DNA of 64,000 nt from CADEEN01 sp963783785 (GTDB lineage Bacteria > Pseudomonadota > Gammaproteobacteria > Burkholderiales > Burkholderiaceae_C): NCBI GenBank assembly GCA_963783785.1, contig CAWAOQ010000015.1, forward strand, positions 153,375 to 217,374, given 5' to 3'. The notes beneath the pieces were generated by a model. That model did no database searches. It was not told the DNA's origin and saw only the letters and a list, made by a program, of their open reading frames with translations. Positions 18,682-26,936 of the stretch are shown piece after piece. A program made the translations under genes and the position numbers. The number at the start of each line of letters is the position of its first letter. Positions within the stretch are counted from its first letter, which is position 1.

Positions 18682-18702
18682 CCAATTGGCCTGACCAATT
18701 GG
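18682..18702. promoter_or_regulatory. Palindromic GntR (FadR-type) operator
   Basis: The plus strand reads CCAATTGGCCTGACCAATTGG. Its core ATTGGCCTGACCAAT is close to a perfect inverted repeat with a central TGG-N5-CCA, the form used by FadR-subfamily GntR proteins (TNGTNNNACNA-like, often TTGGTCNGACCAA). It lies 13 bases before the regulator start codon and just downstream of kdgK, where binding would block transcription of the operon. The outer CCAATTGG octamers also form a direct repeat. Confidence 0.7.
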
Positions 18703-18763
18703 CCGGTGCAGTGTCGCGGCTTTGGCGTCGCTTCGCGCAATCGTTTTCCCGTACGTCCGGCAC

Positions 18764-19702
18764 TCAGAGCGCGGCCGCCAGCAGCTCGGCTCGCGTCGGC
18801 AGGCCCTCGGTATCGCCGCGCACCTGCACGGCACGGGCGCCGATCCAGGCCCCGCGGCGCACCGCGTCGACCACGGCCCGGCCCTCGAGCAAGGCACTGA
18901 TCACGCCGACCGCAAAGCCGTCGCCGGCGCCGACGGTGTCGATCACCTTGGTCACCGGGAACGCCGGGACATGGCCGCAGCCTTGCTCGCCGTCGTAGTA
19001 CGCGCCTTCGGGGCCGAGCTTCACGACCACCAGCCTGGCCCCGCGCTGCCGGTAGAAGGCGGCAATGGCCACGGGGTCGCCACTGCCCGTCAGCAACTCG
19101 CCCTCGGCCTGGCCCGGCAGCACGCAGTCGCTGCCCTCGGCCAACCGATTCAGCGTGTCGCGCATCACCTCGCGCGACGACCACAGCGTCGGGCGCAGGT
19201 TCGGATCGAACGAGACGGTCCGGCCGTGCCGGCGCGCCAACTCGATGACGCGCCGTGTCGCGGCCAGCGTGGCGGGCGAAAGCGCCGCGAACACGCCGCT
19301 CACGTGCAGGTGGCGCGCGCCGGCGATCCAGGCTTCATCGATCTGGTCGGGGCCGAGCTGGCTGGCGGCCGAGCCCTTGCGGTGGTACTCGATCGGCGGA
19401 TCGCTGCCATCGTCGACGCGGCCCTTGAACATGAATCCGGTGCGCTGGTCCGGATCGCAGACCACGCGCGAGCAGTCGACCCCTTCGCCGCCGATGGCCG
19501 CGAGCAGGTAGCGCGCCATCGAGTCGGCACCGAGCCGGCTTTGCCAGCCGACCTTCAGGCCGAGCCGCGCCAGGCCGATCGCGACGTTGGTTTCGGCGCC
19601 CGCCGTGCGTTTGGAAAAGTGCCGCACCTGCTCGAGCGGCCCGGGCTCCTCGGCGACGAACATCGCCATCGCCTCGCCGAGGGTGACCACATCGAGAGTC
19701 AT
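18764..19702 (-). CDS. kdgK: 2-keto-3-deoxygluconate kinase (PfkB family)
   Basis: PfkB-family sugar kinase of 312 residues. KDG kinase makes 2-keto-3-deoxy-6-phosphogluconate, the Entner-Doudoroff intermediate. Motifs: GEAMAMF start, KRTAGAETNVAIGLARLG (substrate and first PfkB signature), HVSGVFAALSP, SFDPNLRPTLW, and DTVGAGDGFAVGVISAL (second signature, anion hole and catalytic Asp). GAGGGG lies six bases before the ATG. It would take KDG from ManD, UxaA or the other dehydratase. No KDPG aldolase is in the window; it must be encoded elsewhere. The gene is complete, unlike many neighbours. Confidence 0.93.
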   Translation of the reverse strand: MTLDVVTLGEAMAMFVAEEPGPLEQVRHFSKRTAGAETNVAIGLARLGLKVGWQSRLGADSMARYLLAAIGGEGVDCSRVVCDPDQRTGFMFKGRVDDGSDPPIEYHRKGSAASQLGPDQIDEAWIAGARHLHVSGVFAALSPATLAATRRVIELARRHGRTVSFDPNLRPTLWSSREVMRDTLNRLAEGSDCVLPGQAEGELLTGSGDPVAIAAFYRQRGARLVVVKLGPEGAYYDGEQGCGHVPAFPVTKVIDTVGAGDGFAVGVISALLEGRAVVDAVRRGAWIGARAVQVRGDTEGLPTRAELLAAAL

Positions 19703-19734
19703 GTCAGCCCCTCGTCCGACGAGGACATCGGTCG

Positions 19735-19776
19735 GTCCCCCGAGGGGACGCGGGCCGGCTTGGGAGCGGCCCGGCG
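19735..19776 (+). repeat. Dispersed intergenic repeat, copy 2
   Basis: Plus strand: stem GTCCCC-CGA-GGGGAC (19735-19749), then CTTGGGAGCGGCCCGGCG. It shares both blocks with the element at 15184-15236 but lies in the opposite orientation. It sits in the 90-base gap downstream of the SDR gene and upstream of kdgK. A second short palindrome, CTCGTCCGACGAG, precedes it near 19711. Confidence 0.6.
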
Positions 19777-19792
19777 CTCGGCCCGCATCGAT

Positions 19793-20563
19793 TCACCCCC
19801 GCCCGACGAACGGCATCGCCGACGCCATCACCGTGACGTTCAGGATGTTCGACTCGAGCGGCAGCCGGGCCATCGTCATGAAGGTGGCGACCACGCTGTC
19901 CATCGCCATCCGCGGCTCGGGCTTGATGCTGCCGTCGGCCTGCGGCACGCCGGCGACCATCCGGGCCGTCATGTCGGAGGCGACGTTGCCGATGTCGATC
20001 TGGCCGACCGCGATGTTGTACTTGCGGCCGTCGAGCGACGCCGTCTTGGTGATGCCGGTGACGGCGTGCTTGGTGGCGGTGTAGGCCACCGAATTCGGCC
20101 GCGGCGCATGCGCCGAGATCGAACCGTTGTTGATGATGCGCCCGCCCTGCGGCGTCTGCGCCTTCATCAGGCGGAACGCCTGCTGGGTGCACAGGAAGGT
20201 GCCGGTGAGGTTGGCCGCCACCGAAGCCTGCCATTGCTCGAACGGCAGGTCCTCGAGCAGCGAACTCATCGACGAGACGCCGGCGTTGTTGAACAGCAGG
20301 TCCAGGCGACCGAAGCGCGCCTTCACGGTGTCGAACAGTGCCGCCACCGAGGCCGGGTCGCCGACGTCGGTGGGCACCGCGATGGCTCGGCCCTGCACGT
20401 CGCCGCAGCCGGCCACCGATTCGTCGAGCGCCGCTTGCCGGCGACCGACGAAGGCCACGCGCCAGCCGTCGGCCACCAGGGCCTGCGCACAGGCGCGGCC
20501 GATGCCGCTGCCGGCCCCGGTGATGATGGCCGTGCGTTGGGGAGGAGCGTGGGGATCGGTCAT
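19793..20563 (-). CDS. SDR family oxidoreductase
   Basis: Short-chain dehydrogenase of 256 residues: TGAGSGIGRACAQAL cofactor motif, NNAGVSS, NNGSISAHAPRPNSVAYTATKHAV with catalytic Ser, Tyr and Lys. The substrate is not clear. It is of the glucose/ribitol-dehydrogenase-like type rather than DHRS6-like. The C-terminus (VTVMASAMPFVGRG) lacks the usual TG-DGG ending and is probably a specificity feature. It lies upstream of kdgK on the same strand and divergent from a 2-hydroxyacid dehydrogenase, so it may belong with gluconate/KDG metabolism. Confidence 0.85.
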   Translation of the reverse strand: MTDPHAPPQRTAIITGAGSGIGRACAQALVADGWRVAFVGRRQAALDESVAGCGDVQGRAIAVPTDVGDPASVAALFDTVKARFGRLDLLFNNAGVSSMSSLLEDLPFEQWQASVAANLTGTFLCTQQAFRLMKAQTPQGGRIINNGSISAHAPRPNSVAYTATKHAVTGITKTASLDGRKYNIAVGQIDIGNVASDMTARMVAGVPQADGSIKPEPRMAMDSVVATFMTMARLPLESNILNVTVMASAMPFVGRG

Positions 20564-20631
20564 GGCTGCAGCGTCTCGAGGTCAGGGTGCGCTATCGTAC
20601 GGTCATCACACAACTTTGCGGGAAGTCTGCC

Positions 20632-21582
20632 GTGGCCAACAAACCCGACCTGCTGACCGTGGCCCGCTTGGCGCCGTTCCTGATGGAGCCGCTGCAGCAC
20701 GCGTTCAACGTGCACGACCGGCTGCACGAGCAGGACGCGGCCGCGTTCGAGCGCATCGCGCCCCGCATCCGCGCGATCTGCGGCAGCGGCGAGTCCAAGG
20801 TCAGTGCCGAGTTGATCGCCAGGCTGCCGGCGCTCGAGATCATCTCGATCATGGGCGTGGGCTACGACGGCGTCGACGTGGCCGCGGCCAAGGCCCGCGG
20901 CGTGATGGTCGGCCACACCCCCGACGTCCTCAACGACGATGTCGCCGACCTGGCGCTGGCGCTGATGCTCAACATCGCGCGCCGCATCCCGCAGGCCGAT
21001 GCCTACGTGCGCGCCGGCAAGTGGCCGGGCGGCCCGATGCCGCTGGCGCGCAAGATGTCCGGCGCGCGGCTCGGCGTGGTCGGCATGGGCCGCATCGGCC
21101 AGGCGATCGCGCAACGCGCTCTGGCCTTCGGCATGAGCGTGGCCTACACCGCGCGCAGCGCCAAGGCCGATCTGCCGTTCGCCTTCTATCCCACGCCACA
21201 GGCACTGGCCGCGGCATCGGACTTCCTGGTCGTCATCACGCCCGGCGGCGCCGCGACGAGAAAGCTGATCGACGCCGACGTGCTGCGTGCGCTCGGCCCC
21301 AACGGCTACCTGGTCAACGTGGCGCGCGGCTCGGTGGTCGACGAGACGGCGCTGATCGCCGCGCTGCAGCAAGGCACGATCGCCGGCGCCGCGCTCGACG
21401 TGTTCGAGAACGAGCCCAACGTGCCCGAGGCGTTGCGCGCCCTCGACAACGTGGTGCTGGTGCCGCACATCGGCAGCGCCACCACGCAGACGCGCCACGC
21501 CATGGCCGCGCGGGCCTTCGCCAACCTCGAAGCGCATTTCGCCGGCCAGCCGCTGCCGAGCGCGGTGCCCGAGTGCCGCTAG
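20632..21582 (+). CDS. D-2-hydroxyacid dehydrogenase (glyoxylate/hydroxypyruvate/2-ketogluconate reductase type)
   Basis: D-isomer-specific 2-hydroxyacid dehydrogenase, 316 residues. Rossmann motif GMGRIGQAIAQRAL near residue 155, catalytic Arg in VNVARGSVVDE, Glu in ENEPNVPE and His in PHIGSATTQTRHAM; GVGYDGVDVAAAKARG is the N-terminal substrate region. Members reduce glyoxylate, hydroxypyruvate or 2-ketogluconate. The gluconokinase that follows by seven bases favours a 2-keto-aldonate reductase. I chose the GTG at 20632, preceded by GGGAAG, over the upstream GTG at 20587, which has no ribosome site. First gene of a plus-strand operon. Confidence 0.88.
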   Translation: MANKPDLLTVARLAPFLMEPLQHAFNVHDRLHEQDAAAFERIAPRIRAICGSGESKVSAELIARLPALEIISIMGVGYDGVDVAAAKARGVMVGHTPDVLNDDVADLALALMLNIARRIPQADAYVRAGKWPGGPMPLARKMSGARLGVVGMGRIGQAIAQRALAFGMSVAYTARSAKADLPFAFYPTPQALAAASDFLVVITPGGAATRKLIDADVLRALGPNGYLVNVARGSVVDETALIAALQQGTIAGAALDVFENEPNVPEALRALDNVVLVPHIGSATTQTRHAMAARAFANLEAHFAGQPLPSAVPECR

Positions 21583-21589
21583 CGCCGCG

Positions 21590-22109
21590 ATGAGCACGGC
21601 GCCGCTGGCGGTGGTCGTGATGGGCGTCTGCGGCTGCGGCAAGAGCACGGTGGGCGAGCGCCTGGCGCGCGAACTCGGCGCGCTGTTCATCGAGGGCGAC
21701 GCCTTCCATCCGCCCGCCAACGTCGCCCGCATGGCCGCCGGCATCGCGCTGACCGACGCCGACCGCCAGGGCTGGCTCGAAGCGCTGGCCGCGCAACTGG
21801 CCGCCGCACGCCGGGCCGGCCGCAGCGTGGTGCTGGCCTGCTCGGCACTGAAGCGCCGCTACCGGGATGTGCTGCGCCAGGGCGCGCCCGACCTGCGCGT
21901 GGTGCACCTGGCCGGCGGACCGCGAGATGCTCGCCGCGCGCCTGGCGGCGCGCCAAGGGCACTACATGCCGGCCTCGCTGCTCGACAGCCAACTGGCGAC
22001 GCTCGAAACGCCGGGCCCGGACGAGCGCGCGATCACGCTCGACGCCGGCGCCCCGACCGATACGCTGGTGCAAAGTGCACTGACCCAACTGCAGGCCCCG
22101 CCGCCATGA
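21590..22109 (+). CDS. gntK: Gluconokinase (GntK), one apparent frameshift
   Basis: Shikimate-kinase-like gluconokinase of about 172 residues (E. coli GntK has 175), phosphorylating D-gluconate to 6-phosphogluconate. Walker A is GVCGCGKSTVGE. EGDAFHPPANVARMAAGIALTDADR and CSALKRRYRDVLR are family blocks. Near 21915 the sequence GCCGGCGGACCGCGAG has one G too many; dropping it joins VVHLAG to DREMLAARLAARQGHYMPAS and the normal C-terminus. The stop overlaps the next ATG (ATGA). Together with the 2-hydroxyacid dehydrogenase it would bring keto-gluconates into the pentose phosphate or Entner-Doudoroff routes. Confidence 0.9.
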
Positions 22110-22501
22110 ACGACACCCTCGCCGCCTTCACCCAGGTCATCCTCGAAACCGGCCCCGACGGCCGTGCGCGCTGGCGCGAACAGGCCATCGCCCTCAGCGA
22201 AGGCAAGCCGCAGGCGCGGCTGTCGGCGCTGCGCCCGAGCGCCGGCTACCAGCTGCGCGAGAGCCCGGTGGGTTTTCGCAGCGAGTTCCACTGCACCGGC
22301 GACCCGCAATGGGTGTTCATCCTGCAGGGCGCGATGGAGATCGGGCTGCAGGACGGCACCAGCCGCGTGTTCCGGCCCGGCCAGCACTTCTATTCGGCCG
22401 ACACGCTGCCGGCCGGCGCGGCCTTCGATCCGCAAGTCCACGGCCACTGGAGCCGGCAGGTCGGCGACGAGCCGCTGCAGACCTTGTTCGTGCGGGGCTG
22501 A
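22106..22501 (+). CDS. Cupin-domain protein
   Basis: Single-cupin protein of 131 residues. GFRSEFHCTGDPQWVFILQG and MEIGLQDGTSRVFRPGQHF match the two cupin motifs, although the first has few metal-binding His residues (one His in FHCTG, one in GQHF). Its function is unknown. It is translationally coupled to gntK, so it may bind or sense a sugar acid or act as a small isomerase. It is transcribed with the gluconate genes. Confidence 0.8.
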   Translation: MNDTLAAFTQVILETGPDGRARWREQAIALSEGKPQARLSALRPSAGYQLRESPVGFRSEFHCTGDPQWVFILQGAMEIGLQDGTSRVFRPGQHFYSADTLPAGAAFDPQVHGHWSRQVGDEPLQTLFVRG

Positions 22502-22510
22502 TGCGCGGCC

Positions 22511-22774
22511 ATGCAGAAGTCCCGCTACGTCGCCGTCATCGGTGTGCTGTCGGTGCTGGTGCTTGCACTCGCGCTGAATCCGTCGGCCGAGCAACACCGG
22601 GCCCAGATCAAGGCCACCATCGCCGAGCGCAGCCCGATCGCCGGCGCGCTCGGGATCGGCTCGCTGACGGCCTTCACGTCGACGTACCACTCGCTGGGCG
22701 TCGCGTCGTACACGACCGCGAACGACAAGACCGTTTCGGTCGGTGCGTTCGGCGTGGTCGTCGTCACCCAGTAG
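22511..22774 (+). CDS. Small membrane-anchored or secreted protein, function unknown
   Basis: 87 residues. A hydrophobic N-terminus (YVAVIGVLSVLVLALAL) acts as signal or anchor, followed by a Lys/Arg-containing segment (EQHRAQIKATIAERS) and a Gly/Ser/Thr/Val-rich end (YHSLGVASYTTANDKTVSVG) that looks like beta-strand. I have seen similar short proteins annotated as hypothetical in many proteobacteria but know no function. It starts ten bases after the cupin gene. Third positions are less biased than in the neighbours, but the pattern is still protein-like. Confidence 0.65.
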   Translation: MQKSRYVAVIGVLSVLVLALALNPSAEQHRAQIKATIAERSPIAGALGIGSLTAFTSTYHSLGVASYTTANDKTVSVGAFGVVVVTQ

Positions 22775-22870
22775 CGTCACTGCACGCGGCGCCGGCCACG
22801 GTTGCACTCGCGCCGCAATCGGTGCACGCTCGGCCCCGGTCGCCGCCGCCATGCGGCAGGGAGGGGTCGA

Positions 22871-23965
22871 ATGAACGCTGCACAGCTCACCGTGAAGAAC
22901 GTGCGCGCCCGGCCGGTGCGGCTGCCACTGAAGCGGCCGATCGTGTCGCGCGTCGGCCTGTTCCGCGACTGGCCGCTGATCCTGATCGACCTGGAGACCA
23001 ACGAGGGCATCGTCGGCCGCAGCTATCTCGAGCCCTATCTCGAACTGTCTGCGCGCTACCTGGTCCCGATGATCGACGACCTGGCGCATGCCCTCAAGGG
23101 CCAGCGCGTGGCGCCGTTCGACCAGTACCGCAAGGCGATCGGCTCGCTGCACCTGGTCGGCCGCGAAGGCCTCACGCTGATCGCCGTGTCCGGGCTCGAC
23201 ATGGCCGCCTGGGACGCGCTGGCGCAGGCGGCGGGCCAGCCGTTGGCCGAATACCTCGGCGGCAGCATCGGGCCGGTGCCGGCCTACAACAGCAACGGGC
23301 TGTGGCTGACGCCGCTCGACACCATCGGCGCCGAGGCCGAAGCGCTGGTGCGCGAGGGCGGCTTCTCGGCACTCAAGCTGCGTCTCGGCCGCGACCGGCT
23401 GGCCGACGACATCGCCTGCATCGCCGCGGTGCGCGATGCGGTGGGTGCCGAAGTCAAGCTGATGTGCGACTTCAACCAGGGCCTGTCGCTGGGCGATGCG
23501 TTGCTGCGCTGCCATGCGCTGGACGACCACGGGCTGTACTGGTTCGAGGAACCGATCGCGTACGACAACCTTCCCGGCTATGCGCAGTTGGCGCGCGAGC
23601 TGAAGACGCCGTTGCAGATCGGTGAGAACTTCTACGGTCCGCGCCAGATGTACCAGGCGCTGCGCGCCGGCGCCTGCGACCTGGTGATGCCCGACCTGAT
23701 GCGGATCGGCGGCGTCAGTGGCTGGCTGCGCGCCGCGGGCATCGCCAGCGCGGCCGGCGTGCCGATGTCGACGCACCTGTATCCGGAGATCGCGGCGCAC
23801 CTGATGCGCGTCACCGACACGGCGCATTGGCTCGAGTGGCAGGACTGGGCCGATCCGGTGCTGCAGGAGCCGTTCAAGATCGAGAACGGCCAGCTCTGCG
23901 TCCCCGACCGCCCCGGCCAGGGCATCGCGTGGGACGAGAGGGCGGTGGCCAAGTACGCCTATTGA
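22871..23965 (+). CDS. Mandelate racemase-like enolase-superfamily enzyme
   Basis: 364 residues. The whole C-terminal half follows Pseudomonas mandelate racemase: CDFNQGLSLGDALLR (metal Asp), WFEEPIAYDN, IGENFYGPRQMYQAL, MPDLMRIGGVSGWLRA, MSTHLYPEIAAHL (His of the dyad), TAHWLEWQDWADPVLQEP and PDRPGQGIAW. The usual KxK base pair is replaced by KLRLG (K-x-R), so both-face racemisation is doubtful and a dehydratase or one-sided epimerase role is possible. GAGGGG lies seven bases before ATG 22871. It lies downstream of the gluconate genes, probably with its own promoter. Confidence 0.87.
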   Translation: MNAAQLTVKNVRARPVRLPLKRPIVSRVGLFRDWPLILIDLETNEGIVGRSYLEPYLELSARYLVPMIDDLAHALKGQRVAPFDQYRKAIGSLHLVGREGLTLIAVSGLDMAAWDALAQAAGQPLAEYLGGSIGPVPAYNSNGLWLTPLDTIGAEAEALVREGGFSALKLRLGRDRLADDIACIAAVRDAVGAEVKLMCDFNQGLSLGDALLRCHALDDHGLYWFEEPIAYDNLPGYAQLARELKTPLQIGENFYGPRQMYQALRAGACDLVMPDLMRIGGVSGWLRAAGIASAAGVPMSTHLYPEIAAHLMRVTDTAHWLEWQDWADPVLQEPFKIENGQLCVPDRPGQGIAWDERAVAKYAY

Positions 23966-24094
23966 CGGGTATTGACGCCTGCGGCCACGCTGGCCGGCGG
24001 CATCTGTGTCACCATGGCTTCATCCGGGTTGGCCAGCGCGAATGTGCTGGCGCCGCTCCCGTCAACCGCCAGGCCCCCCAGGGAGTTCGCTCAA

Positions 24095-24547
24095 TTGTCT
24101 GCATACGCCGTCAAGCACATGGCCCAAGACCACGGCCCGCTCGCCACCACGATGAAGGATGTGCGGCGCGCGCCCTTCTCGTTCACGTCCAACGAACCCG
24201 AGGCCTCCGAGGCGGCACTGGGCAATGACATCTACGTCATCGAGGTGCGCAGCGAGCCCAAGGGTGCTCGCTCGTACTGGCTGGGCTACAAGTACCGCGC
24301 CTACGAGAAGTACCCGCCCGCCGGCAATGGCCTGTGGCGCGAGCGTTTCAAGTACAAGAACGCCGGCCGCCCCGGCGAGCGCGGCGAGGGGTTCTACTTC
24401 GACGTGCCCGTCGAGATCACCGATCCGGTGGTCAGCGCGTGGCTGCGCGAGAAGCCGCCCGGCATGGTGCAACTGCCGGTCGAATTCATCGCCGGCGTCG
24501 AGGCGCTGGCCAGCGACCCCGCCAACGGCGCCAAGCGGTTCGCCTGA
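24095..24547 (+). CDS. Conserved-looking protein of unknown function
   Basis: About 150 residues, rich in Tyr, Lys and Glu, with the core DIYVIEVRSEPKGARSYWLG and YEKYPPAGNGLWRERFKYK, probably a small mixed alpha/beta domain. I recognise no family. The start is uncertain: TTG 24095 has GGGAG nine bases upstream and is my choice; ATG 23972, 24014 and 24119 are alternatives, and the segment before 24095 does not look like a signal peptide. Strong third-position GC supports a real gene. It converges on the crotonase gene twelve bases away. Confidence 0.65.
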   Translation: MSAYAVKHMAQDHGPLATTMKDVRRAPFSFTSNEPEASEAALGNDIYVIEVRSEPKGARSYWLGYKYRAYEKYPPAGNGLWRERFKYKNAGRPGERGEGFYFDVPVEITDPVVSAWLREKPPGMVQLPVEFIAGVEALASDPANGAKRFA

Positions 24548-24558
24548 GCGGCGCGGCG

Positions 24559-25320
24559 CTACAGCCGCTTGTCTGCGAAGGCCTCGATGCGCCGGGCCGT
24601 GTCGGCGCTGGCGAAGCACGCCATCGCGGCCTGGCGTTCCAGCTCGAGCGCCGCCGCCAGTTGCGGCTGCAGCTGGCTCGTGACCACGCGCTTCAACTGC
24701 GAGGTGGCCAGCGGCGAGCGCGCCGCCACCTGGTGCGCGAGGGCCAGCGCCGCGGGCATCAGCTCGGCTGCCGGCACCACCCGATTGACGATCCCCAGCC
24801 GTTGCAGCGCAGCGGCGCCGTGGCGCTCGCCCAGCACGATCAGCTCCATCGCGCGCTGGTGGCCGAGCATCTGCGGCAGCAGCTGCGTGACCCCGCCGGT
24901 GACGAAGTGGCCCAGCGCCATCTCGGGGAAGAAGGCCACCAGGTCGTCGGCCGCGACCACCATGTCGCAATTGAGCAGCCACTCGAAGCCGCCGCCCACC
25001 GCCCAGCCCTGCACCGCACCGACCACCAGCTTGGGCCCGAACATGATGTCGCGGGTGATCTGCTGGATCGCTTCGCAGGTCGCGGCGATGGACGCCGGGC
25101 TGCTCGATTGCTCGGCGAACTCCTTCAGGTCGTCGCCAGCGCAGAAGGCCCGGCCGGCACCGGTGAGCACGATGGCCCGCGTGCCGTCATCGGTCTGGGC
25201 CTGCACCAGCGCCAGATGCAGGTCGGCGAGCAGCCGGGTGCCGATCGCGTTCAGGCGCTCGGGGCGGTTCAGCGTGACGACAGCGACCGGGCCGTCGTGG
25301 TGCAGCGTGGCGTGGCTCAT
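24559..25320 (-). CDS. Enoyl-CoA hydratase/isomerase family protein (crotonase)
   Basis: Crotonase-fold enzyme of 253 residues. Oxyanion-hole motifs are CAGDDLKEF and VQGWAVGGGFEWLLNCD; LGHFVTGGVTQLLPQ and GIVNRVVPAAELMP are typical of the fold. The usual catalytic Glu pair of enoyl-CoA hydratase 1 is not obvious, so it may be a CoA isomerase, hydrolase or dehalogenase type. It is the last gene of the long operon that starts at 35739 and overlaps the CoA ligase stop by ATGA. It probably acts on the CoA ester made by that ligase. GGAGG precedes the ATG. Confidence 0.88.
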   Translation of the reverse strand: MSHATLHHDGPVAVVTLNRPERLNAIGTRLLADLHLALVQAQTDDGTRAIVLTGAGRAFCAGDDLKEFAEQSSSPASIAATCEAIQQITRDIMFGPKLVVGAVQGWAVGGGFEWLLNCDMVVAADDLVAFFPEMALGHFVTGGVTQLLPQMLGHQRAMELIVLGERHGAAALQRLGIVNRVVPAAELMPAALALAHQVAARSPLATSQLKRVVTSQLQPQLAAALELERQAAMACFASADTARRIEAFADKRL

Positions 25321-26936
25321 GATGCCTCCTTGGTTGGAGTGGCCGCCTTCTCGCGGTCCCAGGTGTCGGCGGTGATGCCCTGCTGCTGCAGGCGAAATTT
25401 CTCGACCTTGTCGGTGGGCGTCGTCGGCAGCGCGGCCATGAAGCGGATGTAGCGCGGCACCATGAAGCGTGCCATGCGTCCGGCGGCATGCGCCGCCAGC
25501 GCCGGCGCCGTCAGCGACGCCCCCGGACGCGGCACCACACAGGCCATGACCTCTTCCTCGGTCATCTCGCTGGGCACGCCGAACACGGCGCAGGCCAGCA
25601 CCTCGGGGTGCGTCTCGAGGCCCATTTCGACCTCCGCGGCCGAGATGTTCTCGCCGCGCCGCCGCACGATGTCCTTGCGCCGTCCGACGAAGTAGAGATA
25701 GCCGTCGGCGTCGCGCCTGAGCAGGTCGCCGGTGTGGAACCACAGGTTGCGAAAGGCGGCCAGCGTGGCCTCCGGCATGCCCCAGTAGCCATCCATGATC
25801 ACCGACGGTTCGTTGGGCCGCACCACCAGTTCGCCCGGTTCGCCGACCGGCACCTCGAAGCCGCGCTCGTCGAGCAGCTTCACCTCCCAGCGCGCGAGCG
25901 GCTTGCCGCAGGCCCCGGCGCGGCGCGGCGCATCGAGCGGCGTGTAGATGATGGCGCCGACCTCGGTCGAGCCGTACAGCTCCACCAGGCGGCAGCCGAA
26001 GCGCTGCTCGAATGCGCCGGCCCAGTCCGGCAGCGGCACACCCCAGCCCAGGCGGGCGTGGTGCTCGCGGTCGCGCGGGCTCGGCGGCTGCTTCCACAGC
26101 ATCGTCAGCGTCGCGCCCATGAAGTCGAACACCGTCGCCTGCAGCGCGCGCATCTCGTCCCAGTAGCGCGAGACGCTGAAGCGCTCGCCGATCGCCGCCA
26201 CGCCGCGCAGCAGCAGCGCCGGGGCCACCGTCATCACCGCGGCGTCGAGGTGGAACAGCGGGTAGGGGCAGTAGAGCACGTCGTCCCGGCGCAGCCCGAG
26301 GCCCTCGATCACGCCTGCCGCCTGGGCCAGCACGAAGCGGTGCGAGATCATCGCCGCCTTCGAGCGGCCGGTGGTGCCCGAGGTGTAGAGCAGCAGGCAC
26401 AGGTCGGCAAAGCCGATCGGCGGGCTCGGCGGCGGCTGGACCGCCGGGTCCGCGTCACGCAGCGAGGCGTACGGCAAGGTGTCCTGGGCCGTGCCATCGC
26501 CGCCGACTTCGACGACCTGCTCGATCGTCGCGAGTGCGCCGCGCACCTCGCCCCATCGGTCGCGCAGCGACGCGTGTGCGATCAGCAGGCGGCTGTCCAC
26601 CAGATCGATCGCTTGCGCCAGCACGGGGCCGCGAAACGCCGTGTTGACCGGCGCAGTCACGGCGCCGAGCTTGGCCAGCGCGAACCACACGACCACGAAC
26701 TCGCAGCCGTTGGGCAGCATCAGGCTGACGTTGTCGCGCGGGCGCACGCCCAGGGCGTGCAGGCCGGCCGCCACGCGGTCGCTCTCCTCGTCGATCTGCC
26801 GGTACGACCACTGCCCGTGCACCATGCGCAGAAAGGGCCGCTCGGGCGCCTCGGCGGCCGCGCGCCGCAGTTCATCGGCCAGGGTCTCGGCATGCCGCGG
26901 GGGCATCGGCTTGGCGTCGTCGGGCGTGCAGGTCAT
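25317..26936 (-). CDS. AMP-dependent acyl-CoA synthetase (CaiC/FadD-like)
   Basis: Adenylate-forming acid:CoA ligase of 539 residues. Motifs in order: LLYTSGTTGRSKAAM (P-loop), ELYGSTEVGA, GYWGMPEATLAAFRNLWFHTGDLLRRDADGYL split around the A8 hinge, and FVGRRKDIVRRRGENISAAEVE; the C-terminal catalytic Lys region is TPTDKVEKFRL. It resembles crotonobetaine/carnitine-CoA ligases more than long-chain FadD, suggesting a small polar carboxylic acid. It overlaps the enolase-like gene by four bases upstream and the crotonase downstream, so the three proteins are made together. Confidence 0.9.
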   Translation of the reverse strand: MTCTPDDAKPMPPRHAETLADELRRAAAEAPERPFLRMVHGQWSYRQIDEESDRVAAGLHALGVRPRDNVSLMLPNGCEFVVVWFALAKLGAVTAPVNTAFRGPVLAQAIDLVDSRLLIAHASLRDRWGEVRGALATIEQVVEVGGDGTAQDTLPYASLRDADPAVQPPPSPPIGFADLCLLLYTSGTTGRSKAAMISHRFVLAQAAGVIEGLGLRRDDVLYCPYPLFHLDAAVMTVAPALLLRGVAAIGERFSVSRYWDEMRALQATVFDFMGATLTMLWKQPPSPRDREHHARLGWGVPLPDWAGAFEQRFGCRLVELYGSTEVGAIIYTPLDAPRRAGACGKPLARWEVKLLDERGFEVPVGEPGELVVRPNEPSVIMDGYWGMPEATLAAFRNLWFHTGDLLRRDADGYLYFVGRRKDIVRRRGENISAAEVEMGLETHPEVLACAVFGVPSEMTEEEVMACVVPRPGASLTAPALAAHAAGRMARFMVPRYIRFMAALPTTPTDKVEKFRLQQQGITADTWDREKAATPTKEAS

